The translations under genes were made by a program, and so were the position numbers. A DNA stretch of 64,000 nucleotides from Bacillus solimangrovi (GTDB taxonomy: Bacteria; Bacillota; Bacilli; Bacillales; Bacillaceae_N), in assembly GCF_001742425.1 (NCBI RefSeq), contig NZ_MJEH01000011.1:124001-188000 (forward strand), in the 5' to 3' direction. Each line of letters begins with the position of its first letter. Within the stretch, counting starts at the first letter, position 1. Positions 54,098-63,107 of the stretch are shown here, piece after piece. The notes under the pieces were generated by a model that did not search any database, had not been told where the DNA came from, and was given only the letters and a program-made list of their open reading frames with translations.

Positions 54098-55312
54098 TTA
54101 GCGAACCTTAAACCTAAGAGTACCTATACATAACGAGATAATACCAATTGCAGCTAATACAATAATCGTGTTCATTAAGTCACTCCAATTCACACCTAGC
54201 ATAATGTCTAGAAAACTTGATAATGCCCATTTGTTAGGTGCTATCATTGATAGCTTATGTAAAATGTCAGGAAACAGATAGATAGGAACCATCGATCCTC
54301 CTAATAATGCAAATATTTGAACGATTAAACTACCCGATAGATCAATCGCTTTATCGTCTTGTAACAATGAAGCAATAATGATCGATAATCCAGAAATAGC
54401 AAAACAATACACGAGACCAATTACGAATACTTGCAAGACATTTGATCCCCAGTCCACTTTCAATAAAACGTATGTCATACTTATAAAAACAATCATCTGG
54501 CACAGACAATAAAAAAAAGTTCCTAAAAACTTTCCAAATATTATCTCCACCCTACTAGTTGATGTACTGTTAAGTCGTTCTAAAGTTTGATTCGTACGTT
54601 CATTCAATAACACTTTTCCTCCGACGATGACGTTAAATAATAGAAACATCATTCCCATACCAGCAGCATAATATTGCATACTTGTTACTGCTCTTTCTCC
54701 AATAACAGAAGAACGAACATCATACGGTTCAGTTTCTGCTCTAACACGTAACATTGTTACAAAATCCGAAATAACATGGTCCATATTCTGTTCACCCGTC
54801 ATAACTGGCACAGATTGACCTATATCTGAAAGGACTAAATGTGATGTAGTCGAAATGATTTGTGCACGTTGTACATATGAACGAACAATCGAATCGACAA
54901 TCATTAACTGAATGTCTGAATTTGAACTAGTAAGTAATTTAACATCTTGTATGTTCTGTTCAATTAATCCGTTACTCCATTTGTCTGGAACGATAAGTCC
55001 AACCTCTACTATGTTATCTTCAATAGCTAATTCTACTTCTTCTGTAGACGAATAATCGATCACTTCAATAAACTCTTCCACATCAGGATTTTTTAACAGT
55101 CCCTCGACTAACCCTGTTGAAAGCTGATCATAATCAGGTACGAACACACCTACTGTCGTATGAGGTAGTTTCACTTCATTATTCATAACTCCGCCTAGTG
55201 CAAACCCTAATATCGATGTAATCATTAATGGCATGATTAACATTAATAAAAAGCCTTTTCGATCTTTGACACGGATGAGAAAGTCATTCCAAGCAATAAT
55301 AAAGCTCTTCAT
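54098..55312 (-). CDS. ABC-2 type permease, LnrM-like
   Basis: 404 residues with the same layout as its neighbour: N-terminal helix (LLMLIMPLMITSILGFALGG), extracellular loop, then YYAAGMGMMFLLFNVIVGGKVLLNERTNQTLERL with five following helices. The start ATG comes after GGAGGGCTTAA. It pairs with the LnrN-like protein to form the heterodimeric channel. Confidence 0.85.
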   Translation of the reverse strand: MKSFIIAWNDFLIRVKDRKGFLLMLIMPLMITSILGFALGGVMNNEVKLPHTTVGVFVPDYDQLSTGLVEGLLKNPDVEEFIEVIDYSSTEEVELAIEDNIVEVGLIVPDKWSNGLIEQNIQDVKLLTSSNSDIQLMIVDSIVRSYVQRAQIISTTSHLVLSDIGQSVPVMTGEQNMDHVISDFVTMLRVRAETEPYDVRSSVIGERAVTSMQYYAAGMGMMFLLFNVIVGGKVLLNERTNQTLERLNSTSTSRVEIIFGKFLGTFFYCLCQMIVFISMTYVLLKVDWGSNVLQVFVIGLVYCFAISGLSIIIASLLQDDKAIDLSGSLIVQIFALLGGSMVPIYLFPDILHKLSMIAPNKWALSSFLDIMLGVNWSDLMNTIIVLAAIGIISLCIGTLRFKVR

Positions 55313-55322
55313 TTAAGCCCTC

Positions 55323-56258
55323 CTAATCTCTAAGTGAACGTCCAGTAAGCTGTAGAAATAACGTTTCAAGATTGGGTTCTTTCACTCGCAATGATAGAAT
55401 GGAGACATTCTCATCTGTTGAAATTGCGACAATTTGTTTTAACAACATGTCATTGTTAGAAAGATAGATTACAATTTCGTTATTTTCTTCATTCACTGCA
55501 ACACGCTCAACATGTTCAAGTTCTTCGATTTTTTCTACAAATGAATCGACAACTTTATTAACGACTAATTGAACAGCAGTGTTTTCATTAAGTAAGTTAC
55601 ACAACTCTGTCTTAGTACCAATTGCAATTAGATTACCGTGATCAATAACCGCAATTCGGTCACAAAGATACTCAACCTCTTCCATATAATGACTTGTGTA
55701 AATGACAGTCATTCCTTGTGCATTTAAGTTCTTCACAGTTTCTAAAATATGATTACGAGATTGTGGATCAATGCCAACTGTCGGTTCATCCATAATAAGT
55801 AATTCAGGCTCATGCATAAGTGCAACGCCAATATTGACTCGCCTTTTCATACCTCCAGAGAATGTTTCTACCTTGTCTTTCGCTCGATCTGTTAAACCGA
55901 TAAAGTGAAGAACCTCTTCTGCTCTTTTCTTTGCAACATGTCTCTTCAACCCGTACAACTTGCCCCAAAAAATGAGGTTATCTTTCGCAGACATCGTTTG
56001 ATATAAGGCAATCTCTTGTGGGACAATTCCAATCTTTTTCTTTACATCTAATGAATATTTTCTGATGGACTGTCCATCTACAATGACATCACCAGCATCT
56101 GGTGAAACAAGTCCACTTATCATAGAAATGATGGTTGATTTACCTGCTCCATTCGGGCCTAATAATCCGAATGACTCCCCTTTTTGAATTGAAAATGAAA
56201 CGTCTTTCACAACCTCTTTTTTTCCGTATTTTTTTTGTAAAGCATCGATCGTTAACAA
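55323..56258 (-). CDS. ABC transporter ATPase, LnrL-like
   Basis: 311 residues. Walker A GPNGAGKST, Q-loop IVPQEIALYQ, signature FSGGMKRRVNIGVAL, Walker B LLIMDEPTVGIDPQSR and H-loop YTSHYMEEVEYL are complete. I chose TTG at 56258 because AAAGGATG precedes it at normal distance and the length then matches LnrL; an ATG 21 bases upstream has no binding site. A two-component pair like lnrJK is not present nearby. Confidence 0.88.
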   Translation of the reverse strand: MLTIDALQKKYGKKEVVKDVSFSIQKGESFGLLGPNGAGKSTIISMISGLVSPDAGDVIVDGQSIRKYSLDVKKKIGIVPQEIALYQTMSAKDNLIFWGKLYGLKRHVAKKRAEEVLHFIGLTDRAKDKVETFSGGMKRRVNIGVALMHEPELLIMDEPTVGIDPQSRNHILETVKNLNAQGMTVIYTSHYMEEVEYLCDRIAVIDHGNLIAIGTKTELCNLLNENTAVQLVVNKVVDSFVEKIEELEHVERVAVNEENNEIVIYLSNNDMLLKQIVAISTDENVSILSLRVKEPNLETLFLQLTGRSLRD

Positions 56259-56410
56259 TGAACTCACATCCTTTAACATTGATACTATTACGTTATGAAG
56301 ATAGAAATGAACAAAATAAAAGCAGCAAATGCTACTTTTAAGTTAATCTTTAAATTCCACATTTTTCATTTGTTTCCTCTTTAAGATTCATAATCATAAA
56401 CATAGCTGCA

Positions 56411-57181
56411 TTATCTCTTTCTTGCACGTAACAACATCGCTTCACCTTGAAATGAAATAACCTGTTCGTTCTCTATGTGAATACGAAACTTACTCTTTAC
56501 ACTTTCTGAACTTTGCATCATCAGTTCATTTAACGCTTGTTTCTCTACGTCTGACAAATGCATACGCTCACACCAATTATGAAACTCAAATTGTTTTTCA
56601 AAACGATGTAACTCTTGTATTTCAAACCCCTTCACTTCTAGCATTTGTAGCCATTCTGATTTTTTCCAAGCCCTGTAATGACTATAATCTCGAACTTTTT
56701 CAATATGGTTATAAAATTGGTCAAACTCATCCACTTCTGAGGCTACGTTATCATCTAACAATAATTGCCCACCATTCTTTAATACGCGATGAACTTCACT
56801 AATAAACGTTTCAATATTAGGAAAATGGTGTGCAGCTATCCGACAACTTACAATGTCAAATAACCCATCAGAAAAAGGTAGTTTTTCCGCATCACCTTGA
56901 ACAAAATCCACATTATGATGTCCGTTACTAGTAATAAATTCTTCAGCCGCAGTTAACATTTCAATTGTTAAATCCATTGCGATTACTTTTTGAACAAATG
57001 GTGCCAATGCATTTGCAGTATGACCTCCACCTGTTGCAATATCGAGTGCTTGTTCAGTTCGATTTGTTTGAGCTATTTCTACGAGCTTTTTTAAGTCCTT
57101 TCCTTTTCGATGACCTTTACTAGTCACATATGAGTCGGCACTACGTCCAAATTGCTTTTGAACATCCTTTTTAATACCCAT
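56411..57181 (-). CDS. Class I SAM-dependent methyltransferase (UbiE/YcgJ-like)
   Basis: 256 residues. Motif I ALDIATGGGHTANALAPFVQKVIAMDLT (about 44-71), the acidic DAEKLPFSDGLFDIVSCRIAAHHFPN, and RVLKNGGQLLLDDN are present. The start ATG follows AGGGAGGAGTTTAG. It lies upstream of the ABC operon on the same strand, with a 152-base gap, and may be transcribed separately. The acceptor molecule is unknown. Confidence 0.88.
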   Translation of the reverse strand: MGIKKDVQKQFGRSADSYVTSKGHRKGKDLKKLVEIAQTNRTEQALDIATGGGHTANALAPFVQKVIAMDLTIEMLTAAEEFITSNGHHNVDFVQGDAEKLPFSDGLFDIVSCRIAAHHFPNIETFISEVHRVLKNGGQLLLDDNVASEVDEFDQFYNHIEKVRDYSHYRAWKKSEWLQMLEVKGFEIQELHRFEKQFEFHNWCERMHLSDVEKQALNELMMQSSESVKSKFRIHIENEQVISFQGEAMLLRARKR

Positions 57182-57520
57182 CTAAACTCCTCCCTCACTT
57201 TACATTTTTTAATTCCCACTTTACAATAGTTCCTCCTTAATACTATATTCAAAATCAACTATAATGAAATTATTACTATTTTATCATTTTTCATAAAAAT
57301 AACTTATCAATAAGACACTATGAACTTTACTTATATCAACAGCAGAACACTTAGTACTAGAGACCACTCATTACTTTCGGGATCTTTGCCCTAATTTTCA
57401 TGAAATAGAACCTTTATTTTACTTTGATTTCCGCCAAATAGACCATTGTATATAATATTATTTCAAAATATAATATTAGTTAAGTTAGAAAATTCAGCAA
57501 AATTAAAAGGAGGTTACAAG
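57182..57520. other. Promoter region upstream of the 26-residue peptide gene
   Basis: About 339 AT-rich bases between divergent genes. A possible promoter for the peptide is TTGATT then TGTATA, 17 bases apart, at about 57424-57453. No other feature was found. Confidence 0.35.
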
Positions 57521-57601
57521 ATGGAGTTTGCAATTGCTTTTTTAAAATTTCTAGGTAGTATCATTCCTCATGTTGTTACACTTTTAGAAGCATTAAACTA
57601 A
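57521..57601 (+). CDS. 26-residue amphipathic peptide, phenol-soluble-modulin- or leaderless-bacteriocin-like
   Basis: The ATG follows AAAGGAGGTTACAAG, one of the best binding sites in the window, and the frame ends in TAA at 57599-57601. The peptide begins MEFAIAFLKFLGS, ends TLLEALN and has a single Pro at 16. Polar residues fall at 2, 9, 13, 17, 20, 23 and 26, giving a narrow polar stripe on a hydrophobic helix. It has no leader or cysteine. This resembles modulin-type cytolytic or membrane-active peptides, but no homologue is recalled. A terminator lies about 145 bases downstream. Confidence 0.65.
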   Translation: MEFAIAFLKFLGSIIPHVVTLLEALN

Positions 57602-57746
57602 ACTATATCTACTAATAATAACTTTCAAAAATTTATTGACCGACAGATAATTATTACTTCAAAATAGTTATTTATATGTCACGTTTATTTAATATTCATT
57701 ATTGAAAACGAATTCATTAAATTTTCTTTACTACTACATAACTTAT

Positions 57747-57786
57747 AAAGAGAAGATACAACTATTTAAGGTTGCATCTCCTCTTT
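57747..57786. terminator. Bidirectional terminator between peptide gene and feo operon
   Basis: AAAGAG-GAT-CAAC pairs with GTTG-ATC-CTCTTT, with three mismatches and an 8-base loop, T-rich on the plus side. Confidence 0.6.
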
Positions 57787-57869
57787 TAAATAATTTATAA
57801 AACTTCCTTTAACTTGAGAACTATTGAGGATAATTATAATTGTTTATTTTATCTCATGTACACCACTAT

Positions 57870-58049
57870 TTAAGATTTAACATCTTTCTTCACAAACTCA
57901 TTTTTTTGATTCGAATTATGAGCACACTGCACTTCACAAGTAGTAGAACAACTTTCACACTTTCCTTTTGAACTTCTCTTAATGAACCTCACAAACATAA
58001 ATGAAGCATAACCAATAATGAGTGAACCGAGCACAATATTCACTATCAT
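57870..58049 (-). CDS. FeoB-associated Cys-rich membrane protein (FeoC-like)
   Basis: 59 residues. An N-terminal membrane helix (IVNIVLGSLIIGYASFMFV) is followed by a basic RFIKRSSKGK and a Cys cluster (C31, C34, C38, C42: KCESCSTTCEVQC) with a charged tail. This helix-then-cysteine layout is the FeoB-associated family. ATG at 58049 follows AGGAAGTGATAAT. It sits 50 bases after feoB on the same strand and probably tunes the transporter or senses iron or redox state. Confidence 0.85.
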   Translation of the reverse strand: MIVNIVLGSLIIGYASFMFVRFIKRSSKGKCESCSTTCEVQCAHNSNQKNEFVKKDVKS

Positions 58050-58099
58050 ATTATCACTTCCTAATTATAAATTAGTCATAAAAATAACTTACCTTATTA

Positions 58100-60106
58100 T
58101 TAAATAAATAGCTCTCCAATTTGATAAATAAGTAGCGAAACAATATATGCGATAACTAATGCGTAACCTATTGAGAAAAGTGTCCATTTTGTTGATGCTG
58201 TTTCTTTTTTAATCGTTGCTACTGTCGCTAAACACGGAATGTATAACAGTACAAATGACATAAAGCTAATTGCTGATATTGGACTGTAGTATTGTGAAAG
58301 CATTCCTTGTAGTGACTCCGTATTAGGAGCATGATAAATAATATTCATCGTTGATACGACAACTTCCTTTGCGAAAAAACCAGTCATTAATGAAGCTGAA
58401 GCTTGCCAAGTCCCGAATCCTAACGGTGAGAATATTGGAGCAATATAGCTACCGATAACTGCTAAAAAGCTATCATCCATCTGTTCAGCAATTCCAGTCG
58501 GACCGAAATACGTTAAGAGCCATATAAATACAGAACCTGCGAAAATAAATGTACCTGCTTTTTTCAGAAACCCTTTCCCCTTCTCCCACGTACTTCTCCA
58601 TAACGTTAGCAATTGTGGAAATCGATAAGGTGGCAGCTCCATTACAAATACTGATTGTTCCCCTCTAAAAAAGACAATCGAAAACAACTTTGCTACAAGC
58701 ATTGCAACAACAATTCCTAACACGTACAACGAAAGTACGATAAATGCTTGTTGTTTGACGAAAAACGCACCTACAAACAGAGCATATACAGGAAGTCTTG
58801 CTGAGCAAGACATTAATGGCGTCAACAATATTGTCAGTAATCGTTCCTTCGGTTGTTCAATCGTTCTTGCTGCCATTACACCTGGAACATTACAACCAAA
58901 GCCTATAATCATCGGAATGAATGCTTTTCCATTCAAACCAATCAACTCCATTATTCGGTCCATCACAACTGCTACTCTAGCAAGATATCCTGAATCCTCA
59001 AGAAAAGAGATTAATAGAAATAAAATAAAAATTTGTGGTACAAAAACTAAGACGCCTCCAACCCCTGCTACAATCCCATCTAATATTAGTGAATGGATAA
59101 ACTGAGAGGCACCGATTAACGTAAGTCCTTGTTCAATCAAATTTGTTAATGGTCCTGCAATTAATCCGTCTAACATGTCTGCTAAAGGTGATCCTAGCCA
59201 ATCAAACGTTAACATGAAAATGACATACATGAACATCAGAAACAATGGTAATCCTAAGAGCTTATGTGTAACGATATTGTCGATCAGTTCTGTTGCAGTT
59301 CTTTTATTTGTTTCAGATACTTCTGAAACACGCTGAATAACTTCCTCAATAAATTGTTCTCGTATTTGATAAATGTATTGTCTTACTGATAGGCCATTTT
59401 GCTCTTTTGCGATTAGTTCCTCTGCTTGTTTGTATATCGGATTAAGAATATCTTCATCAGCTATGTGACTAACATATGCTTCAACCGTATTATTTCTCTC
59501 TAAATACTGGATAGCTAACCATCTTTTAGATAGAGAAATATTGTCGGGTAATAGTTCAATAATTTGTTCAATTTTTTCTTCAATAATTGCACCGTAATGA
59601 ATTTTGAATAAAGAACTTTTATGACTATCGATGTGTGACATGTTATTTGTAAGTTTGTCACACCCCTTTCCTGAACGAGCAATGATTGGTGCAACAGGTA
59701 CACCGAGTAACTTTGATAACAGTTGATCATGGATGATATGTCCTCTATTTTCCGCTACGTCAACCATGTTTAACCCGATATTAATCGGTTTTCCATACTC
59801 CAACAATTGAACTGTTAGTTGAAGATTCCTCTTTAATTGCGATGCATCTACTATATTGACAATAGATGAAAATGACTCAGTTAGTAAGAATCGAGAAACG
59901 ACTTCCTCATCTCTTGATAGTGGATTTAAGGAATATACACCAGGTAAATCAATTAGTTGTCCGTGTGGATTTCGCAAACGACCAACCTTTTTCTCTACAG
60001 TCACACCACTCCAATTCCCTACATACTCATACGAACCTGTTAAATGATTGAAGAGTGATGTTTTGCCAGTGTTAGGGTTACCGAATAACGCAATTTGTAC
60101 TGACAA
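58100..60106 (-). CDS. feoB: Ferrous iron transport protein B
   Basis: Fe(II) transporter with an N-terminal GTPase. G1 GNPNTGKTS, G3 DLPG and G4 NMVD are visible, followed by a spacer and a C-terminal membrane core with GFGCNVPGVMAARTIE and SCSARLPVYALF, the Gate motif. Starting at TTG 60106 gives 668 residues; AGGAG lies nine bases before it, whereas the TTG at 60115 is too close to that site. It overlaps the end of feoA by 29 bases. Confidence 0.95.
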   Translation of the reverse strand: MSVQIALFGNPNTGKTSLFNHLTGSYEYVGNWSGVTVEKKVGRLRNPHGQLIDLPGVYSLNPLSRDEEVVSRFLLTESFSSIVNIVDASQLKRNLQLTVQLLEYGKPINIGLNMVDVAENRGHIIHDQLLSKLLGVPVAPIIARSGKGCDKLTNNMSHIDSHKSSLFKIHYGAIIEEKIEQIIELLPDNISLSKRWLAIQYLERNNTVEAYVSHIADEDILNPIYKQAEELIAKEQNGLSVRQYIYQIREQFIEEVIQRVSEVSETNKRTATELIDNIVTHKLLGLPLFLMFMYVIFMLTFDWLGSPLADMLDGLIAGPLTNLIEQGLTLIGASQFIHSLILDGIVAGVGGVLVFVPQIFILFLLISFLEDSGYLARVAVVMDRIMELIGLNGKAFIPMIIGFGCNVPGVMAARTIEQPKERLLTILLTPLMSCSARLPVYALFVGAFFVKQQAFIVLSLYVLGIVVAMLVAKLFSIVFFRGEQSVFVMELPPYRFPQLLTLWRSTWEKGKGFLKKAGTFIFAGSVFIWLLTYFGPTGIAEQMDDSFLAVIGSYIAPIFSPLGFGTWQASASLMTGFFAKEVVVSTMNIIYHAPNTESLQGMLSQYYSPISAISFMSFVLLYIPCLATVATIKKETASTKWTLFSIGYALVIAYIVSLLIYQIGELFI

Positions 60107-60329
60107 CCTTCTCAACTCCTATATTCAACGCTTCCTTACGTCGTATACTAATACATTGCCCACAAGCTTCTATTAACACTGGACCTCCAAAAGGCATTAC
60201 GCACCTTAAACAAATTTGCTTTCCCTCATCTACACCCATATGCAATAGCCGCTGTTTGACTAATTCACTAGTCTTAGATAAATCATTAATCGTTGCTTTT
60301 GAACCTTTTTTTAAGTTCACTATATTCAT
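60078..60329 (-). CDS. feoA: Ferrous iron transport protein A
   Basis: 83-residue SH3-like FeoA: NLKKGSKATINDLSKTSELVKQRLLHMGVDEG and the end GPVLIEACGQCISIRRKEA. It works with FeoB in ferrous iron uptake. ATG at 60329 follows GGGAGTGATGACAA. The operon order feoA-feoB-FeoC-like is transcribed from a Fur-type promoter. Confidence 0.93.
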   Translation of the reverse strand: MNIVNLKKGSKATINDLSKTSELVKQRLLHMGVDEGKQICLRCVMPFGGPVLIEACGQCISIRRKEALNIGVEKVVSTNCVIR

Positions 60330-60389
60330 TTGTCATCACTCCCACTATGACATCTTAGTCAATTATATTTATTAAAATCGTCTCTATTC

Positions 60390-60408
60390 GATAATGATAA
60401 TTCTTCTC
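60390..60408 (-). promoter_or_regulatory. Fur box upstream of feoA
   Basis: GATAATGATAATTCTTCTC matches 16 of 19 bases of the Fur consensus GATAATGATAATCATTATC. It lies about 60 bases before feoA, in place to repress the operon when iron is replete. Confidence 0.85.
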
Positions 60409-60565
60409 AATGTATTTTAATCATATAGTACTGCCATTAAGGTTCGAATAGTTTTTCGCACAATTATGTAACGATTTCATGAACAATTTGAAAATTGAAC
60501 CATAAATGGGTTTTAAATGATAAAACTAATGTTAGTTACTAATCTAATGAAGTTTATAACGTTAA

Positions 60566-60612
60566 AAAGGAGTCTTCTTCATACGGAATAATCCTCTGAA
60601 AAAGACTCCTTC
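60566..60612. terminator. Terminator downstream of the 60.7-kb membrane gene
   Basis: AAGGAGTCTT pairs with AAGACTCCTT across a long loop; T-rich on both sides. Confidence 0.7.
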
Positions 60613-60654
60613 TTATCAAATTTAAAGCGCTTTCTACAATTTCCAAAAATAATG

Positions 60655-61479
60655 CTACGCAGCTCTCGCACGACGGAAGCTTCGTTCACACTTCCCTGTC
60701 TGTAATTGCCACATATGCCAAAATACATACGGAACGATTAAGATGAAGTTGATTAAACCCCAAGCTTTCATCACTTCTGGATTAAACCATGTTGATGTAT
60801 CCATTGTCATTGGGAAGATATCGAAAGTCGCCCTTAATAACAAATGTGCTGCCAACGTATATACTCGAGCAGTAATATATAACTCTGGTCGACCTTTCAT
60901 AACTGGGTACAATTCTGCTGCTAATAAGATACATAATGAACTACCAAAATAGACCGGACTCTCAGCGTATACAAAACATGCATTCCAAGTCGTGTACAAA
61001 AAGTTCCATGATGCTGTTGTATATGCAATCAAGTCACCAGAACGATCTTTCATAATCCTCCAGAACTTAGGTGCAAATGGAATTGTAACACAAAGTAAAA
61101 AACCTGTTGCTGCATTAAAATAATTACCCATTGTTGCATCTTTTATCGTTGCTTCTAAAATGTTTAGGAATAGAATCGCATAGAAAAACCATAAAAATTG
61201 TTCTGATTTTAGAATGTCCCAAAGCTTACCTTGCTTATTTTCTACAACAGCGATCCGAGAAAAGCCTACAACTATCGTTGGTAATAGTACACTTAATATT
61301 TTCGCCCACCTAAACCAGCCTTCTACACCACCTAAAATCCATAAAGGAAATGTAAATAGAGAGGCAATCCAGAAGTAGGCTGATAGTTTATAATGCTTTC
61401 TAAAGAAAGATACAATTATTAACAATATACCAAAATAGATAGGCATAGTAATTGCATGTGGCCATATCGTAATATTCAT
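60655..61479 (-). CDS. Multi-spanning membrane protein (possibly DUF5692)
   Basis: 274 residues with seven or eight predicted membrane segments rich in Trp and aromatic residues (for example ASWNFLYTTWNACFVYAESPVYFGSSLCILLAAELYP). The C-terminus is basic (CERSFRRARAA). The pattern recalls DUF5692, but I am not certain. ATG at 61479 is used; GTG two codons earlier is also possible behind AGAGGATG. No neighbour gives a functional clue. Confidence 0.65.
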   Translation of the reverse strand: MNITIWPHAITMPIYFGILLIIVSFFRKHYKLSAYFWIASLFTFPLWILGGVEGWFRWAKILSVLLPTIVVGFSRIAVVENKQGKLWDILKSEQFLWFFYAILFLNILEATIKDATMGNYFNAATGFLLCVTIPFAPKFWRIMKDRSGDLIAYTTASWNFLYTTWNACFVYAESPVYFGSSLCILLAAELYPVMKGRPELYITARVYTLAAHLLLRATFDIFPMTMDTSTWFNPEVMKAWGLINFILIVPYVFWHMWQLQTGKCERSFRRARAA

Positions 61480-61904
61480 GAGCACATCATCCTCTACTTT
61501 ATTAATTTGAAAGTTAGTTGTAAATGCTGCATTTTTATAGAGAAAGATAACGCATCGAACGTTCGGTATATGTTAAGTATACAGCGGAAGTTATTACCTA
61601 ACATGTGAAATATATCACAATATAGTGACGATTTATGGATTTATTTGTGACGAAATTACTATATTGAAATTGTGATTTTTTCATTTTCTATTGAAATAAA
61701 TCCTTAGAACCAAAATAATGAACTGCTCTCTATAAGATAATCAGCTTATACAGTATAGTTAATAAACTATACATTTCCGAATAATAATTAGTAAATATTT
61801 CCTTAATTAGAAAAAAGTCTATTAAATAATGCTATAATTATTTTTGTAAAGTAATACTTGTAAATCGTAACAAAACAATACATTTACAGAGGAGAGTGCT
61901 CTTT
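61480..61904. other. Divergent promoter region
   Basis: About 425 bases between divergent genes. An extended -10 (TGCTATAAT near 61830-61838) likely serves the SunI/YnzG-like gene. A short palindrome CGAACGTTCG at 61556-61565 was noted. Confidence 0.4.
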
Positions 61905-62156
61905 ATGAGTGTGAAAGTTAAAGACAATGGGGATAGAATTACAATTAGTTGGTTAGTTTCGAAATTTAATATTGATAAAAAAGAGATAACTAACGTCTAT
62001 GAAGGATCTGAATATGCAGGTGATGCTTCTATTTCTGTACATATAGGGCATCCTTATGCAAATACTGACAGAATCATTATCGAAACAACTTCAGATAATT
62101 ATTTAATCTACACAAGTAACGGTGATGGAATCTTAGAACTATTACAAGAAGGTTAA
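61905..62156 (+). CDS. SunI/YnzG family protein
   Basis: 83 residues with a PH-like beta-barrel signature: DRITISWLVSKFNIDKKEITNVYEGSEYAG, then HIGHPYANTDRIIIETTSDNYLIYTSN. The best-known member, SunI, protects B. subtilis from sublancin, but most family copies have no toxin nearby, and none lies beside this one. The ATG at 61905 has GAGGAG ten bases upstream; GTG nine bases earlier overlaps that site. SunI itself has an N-terminal membrane helix, which is absent here. Confidence 0.8.
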   Translation: MSVKVKDNGDRITISWLVSKFNIDKKEITNVYEGSEYAGDASISVHIGHPYANTDRIIIETTSDNYLIYTSNGDGILELLQEG

Positions 62157-62170
62157 AACTAAAGTGTTCA

Positions 62171-62217
62171 ATTAATAGATCTGTTGCCTAATTCATATAG
62201 GCAACAGATCTATTAAT
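62171..62217. terminator. Long perfect-stem terminator between SunI-like gene and nitrilase
   Basis: A 20-bp stem starting ATTAATAGATCTGTTG is exactly complementary to its partner, with a 7-base loop. It separates convergent genes. Confidence 0.85.
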
Positions 62218-62220
62218 CAT

Positions 62221-62979
62221 TCATTGTAATAAATCTTGATTAAACCGCTTTGCTAGCAATCTATCAGCTTGTTTTGTATCAATATTACAAACAAGTAATT
62301 GTTCAGCGTTCTTACTAACTCCCATTAATCTCTCTCCAGTTGGGGAGATGAGAGATGTTGTACTTCCTTGATTTTCAAGTGCATAGTTAACACTAGCAAA
62401 ATAAATATTGTTTTCTACACTTCTACATATCATTGCATAGTCATAAAATTCAGGATTAGGCACACTACCTGTAAATTGAGGATGAAACACGATACTCGCT
62501 CCACGCACAGCTGCCCATCTTACTGTTTCTGGGTACCTCCAGCCCTCATGGCAAATAACGATACCAAACTTAACATTTTTAATTTCAAATAATTGACGCC
62601 CACTACCTGGAACATAATTAAAAAAGTCTTCGTCTGGAGCAATTTGATTTTTTGTTTGATAGCCAAGTATTTCACCATTTTCATCTATAACAAATGCAAC
62701 GAGGTGTAAGCCGAGTTCATCTGTCCATTCCAATGGTAAAATAACTGCTAATTTCAATTGTTTCGCTAATGCACAAATTTCATCCAATACAGAAGTTTGA
62801 AAATCGTGATTATACTCGTCTACCTCATAACCTACACCTCTTAATCCAGGAACGATTGATTCTGGAAAGCAAATAATATCACAGTGGTTTTGATGTGCCT
62901 GCTTTATCATATCCTTAACAATTTCCAAACCTTCTGATGCTGATTGTGGAAACTTTGTTTGAGCTAAACCGATCTTCAT
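62221..62979 (-). CDS. Carbon-nitrogen hydrolase (nitrilase superfamily)
   Basis: 252 residues. The catalytic triad is complete: Glu40 (CFPES), Lys110 (GYQTKNQ) and Cys143 (VICHEGWRYPE). These enzymes hydrolyse amides or nitriles such as carbamoyl compounds, omega-amides or deaminated glutathione; the substrate here is unknown. The ATG start follows GGGAGGAGAGACAC. It is located just before ppiB, as core genes resume. Confidence 0.88.
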   Translation of the reverse strand: MKIGLAQTKFPQSASEGLEIVKDMIKQAHQNHCDIICFPESIVPGLRGVGYEVDEYNHDFQTSVLDEICALAKQLKLAVILPLEWTDELGLHLVAFVIDENGEILGYQTKNQIAPDEDFFNYVPGSGRQLFEIKNVKFGIVICHEGWRYPETVRWAAVRGASIVFHPQFTGSVPNPEFYDYAMICRSVENNIYFASVNYALENQGSTTSLISPTGERLMGVSKNAEQLLVCNIDTKQADRLLAKRFNQDLLQ

Positions 62980-63058
62980 GTGTCTCTCCTCCCTAATTAC
63001 TTAGTCTACTAATATTATGTATTTTTCTAAAATATCAGAAAAACATATAATATACAAA

Positions 63059-63100
63059 TAAAAAAAGGTGGTAATCCATTAACTGAATTAGCACCTTTTA
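63059..63100 (-). terminator. Terminator of ppiB
   Basis: On the minus strand AAAAGGTGCTAAT pairs with ATTACCACCTTTT followed by more T. It is placed just after the ppiB stop. Confidence 0.8.
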
Positions 63101-63107
63101 ATTAGTT

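Noticed and set aside
61556-61565. CGAACGTTCG as a LexA box
   Set aside because: The Bacillus LexA site needs four bases between CGAAC and GTTCG; here there are none.
61905-62156. Bacteriocin cluster around the SunI-like gene
   Set aside because: No lanthionine or glycocin precursor, transporter or glycosyltransferase adjacent; the peptide gene at 57.5 kb is 4 kb away with the feo operon between.
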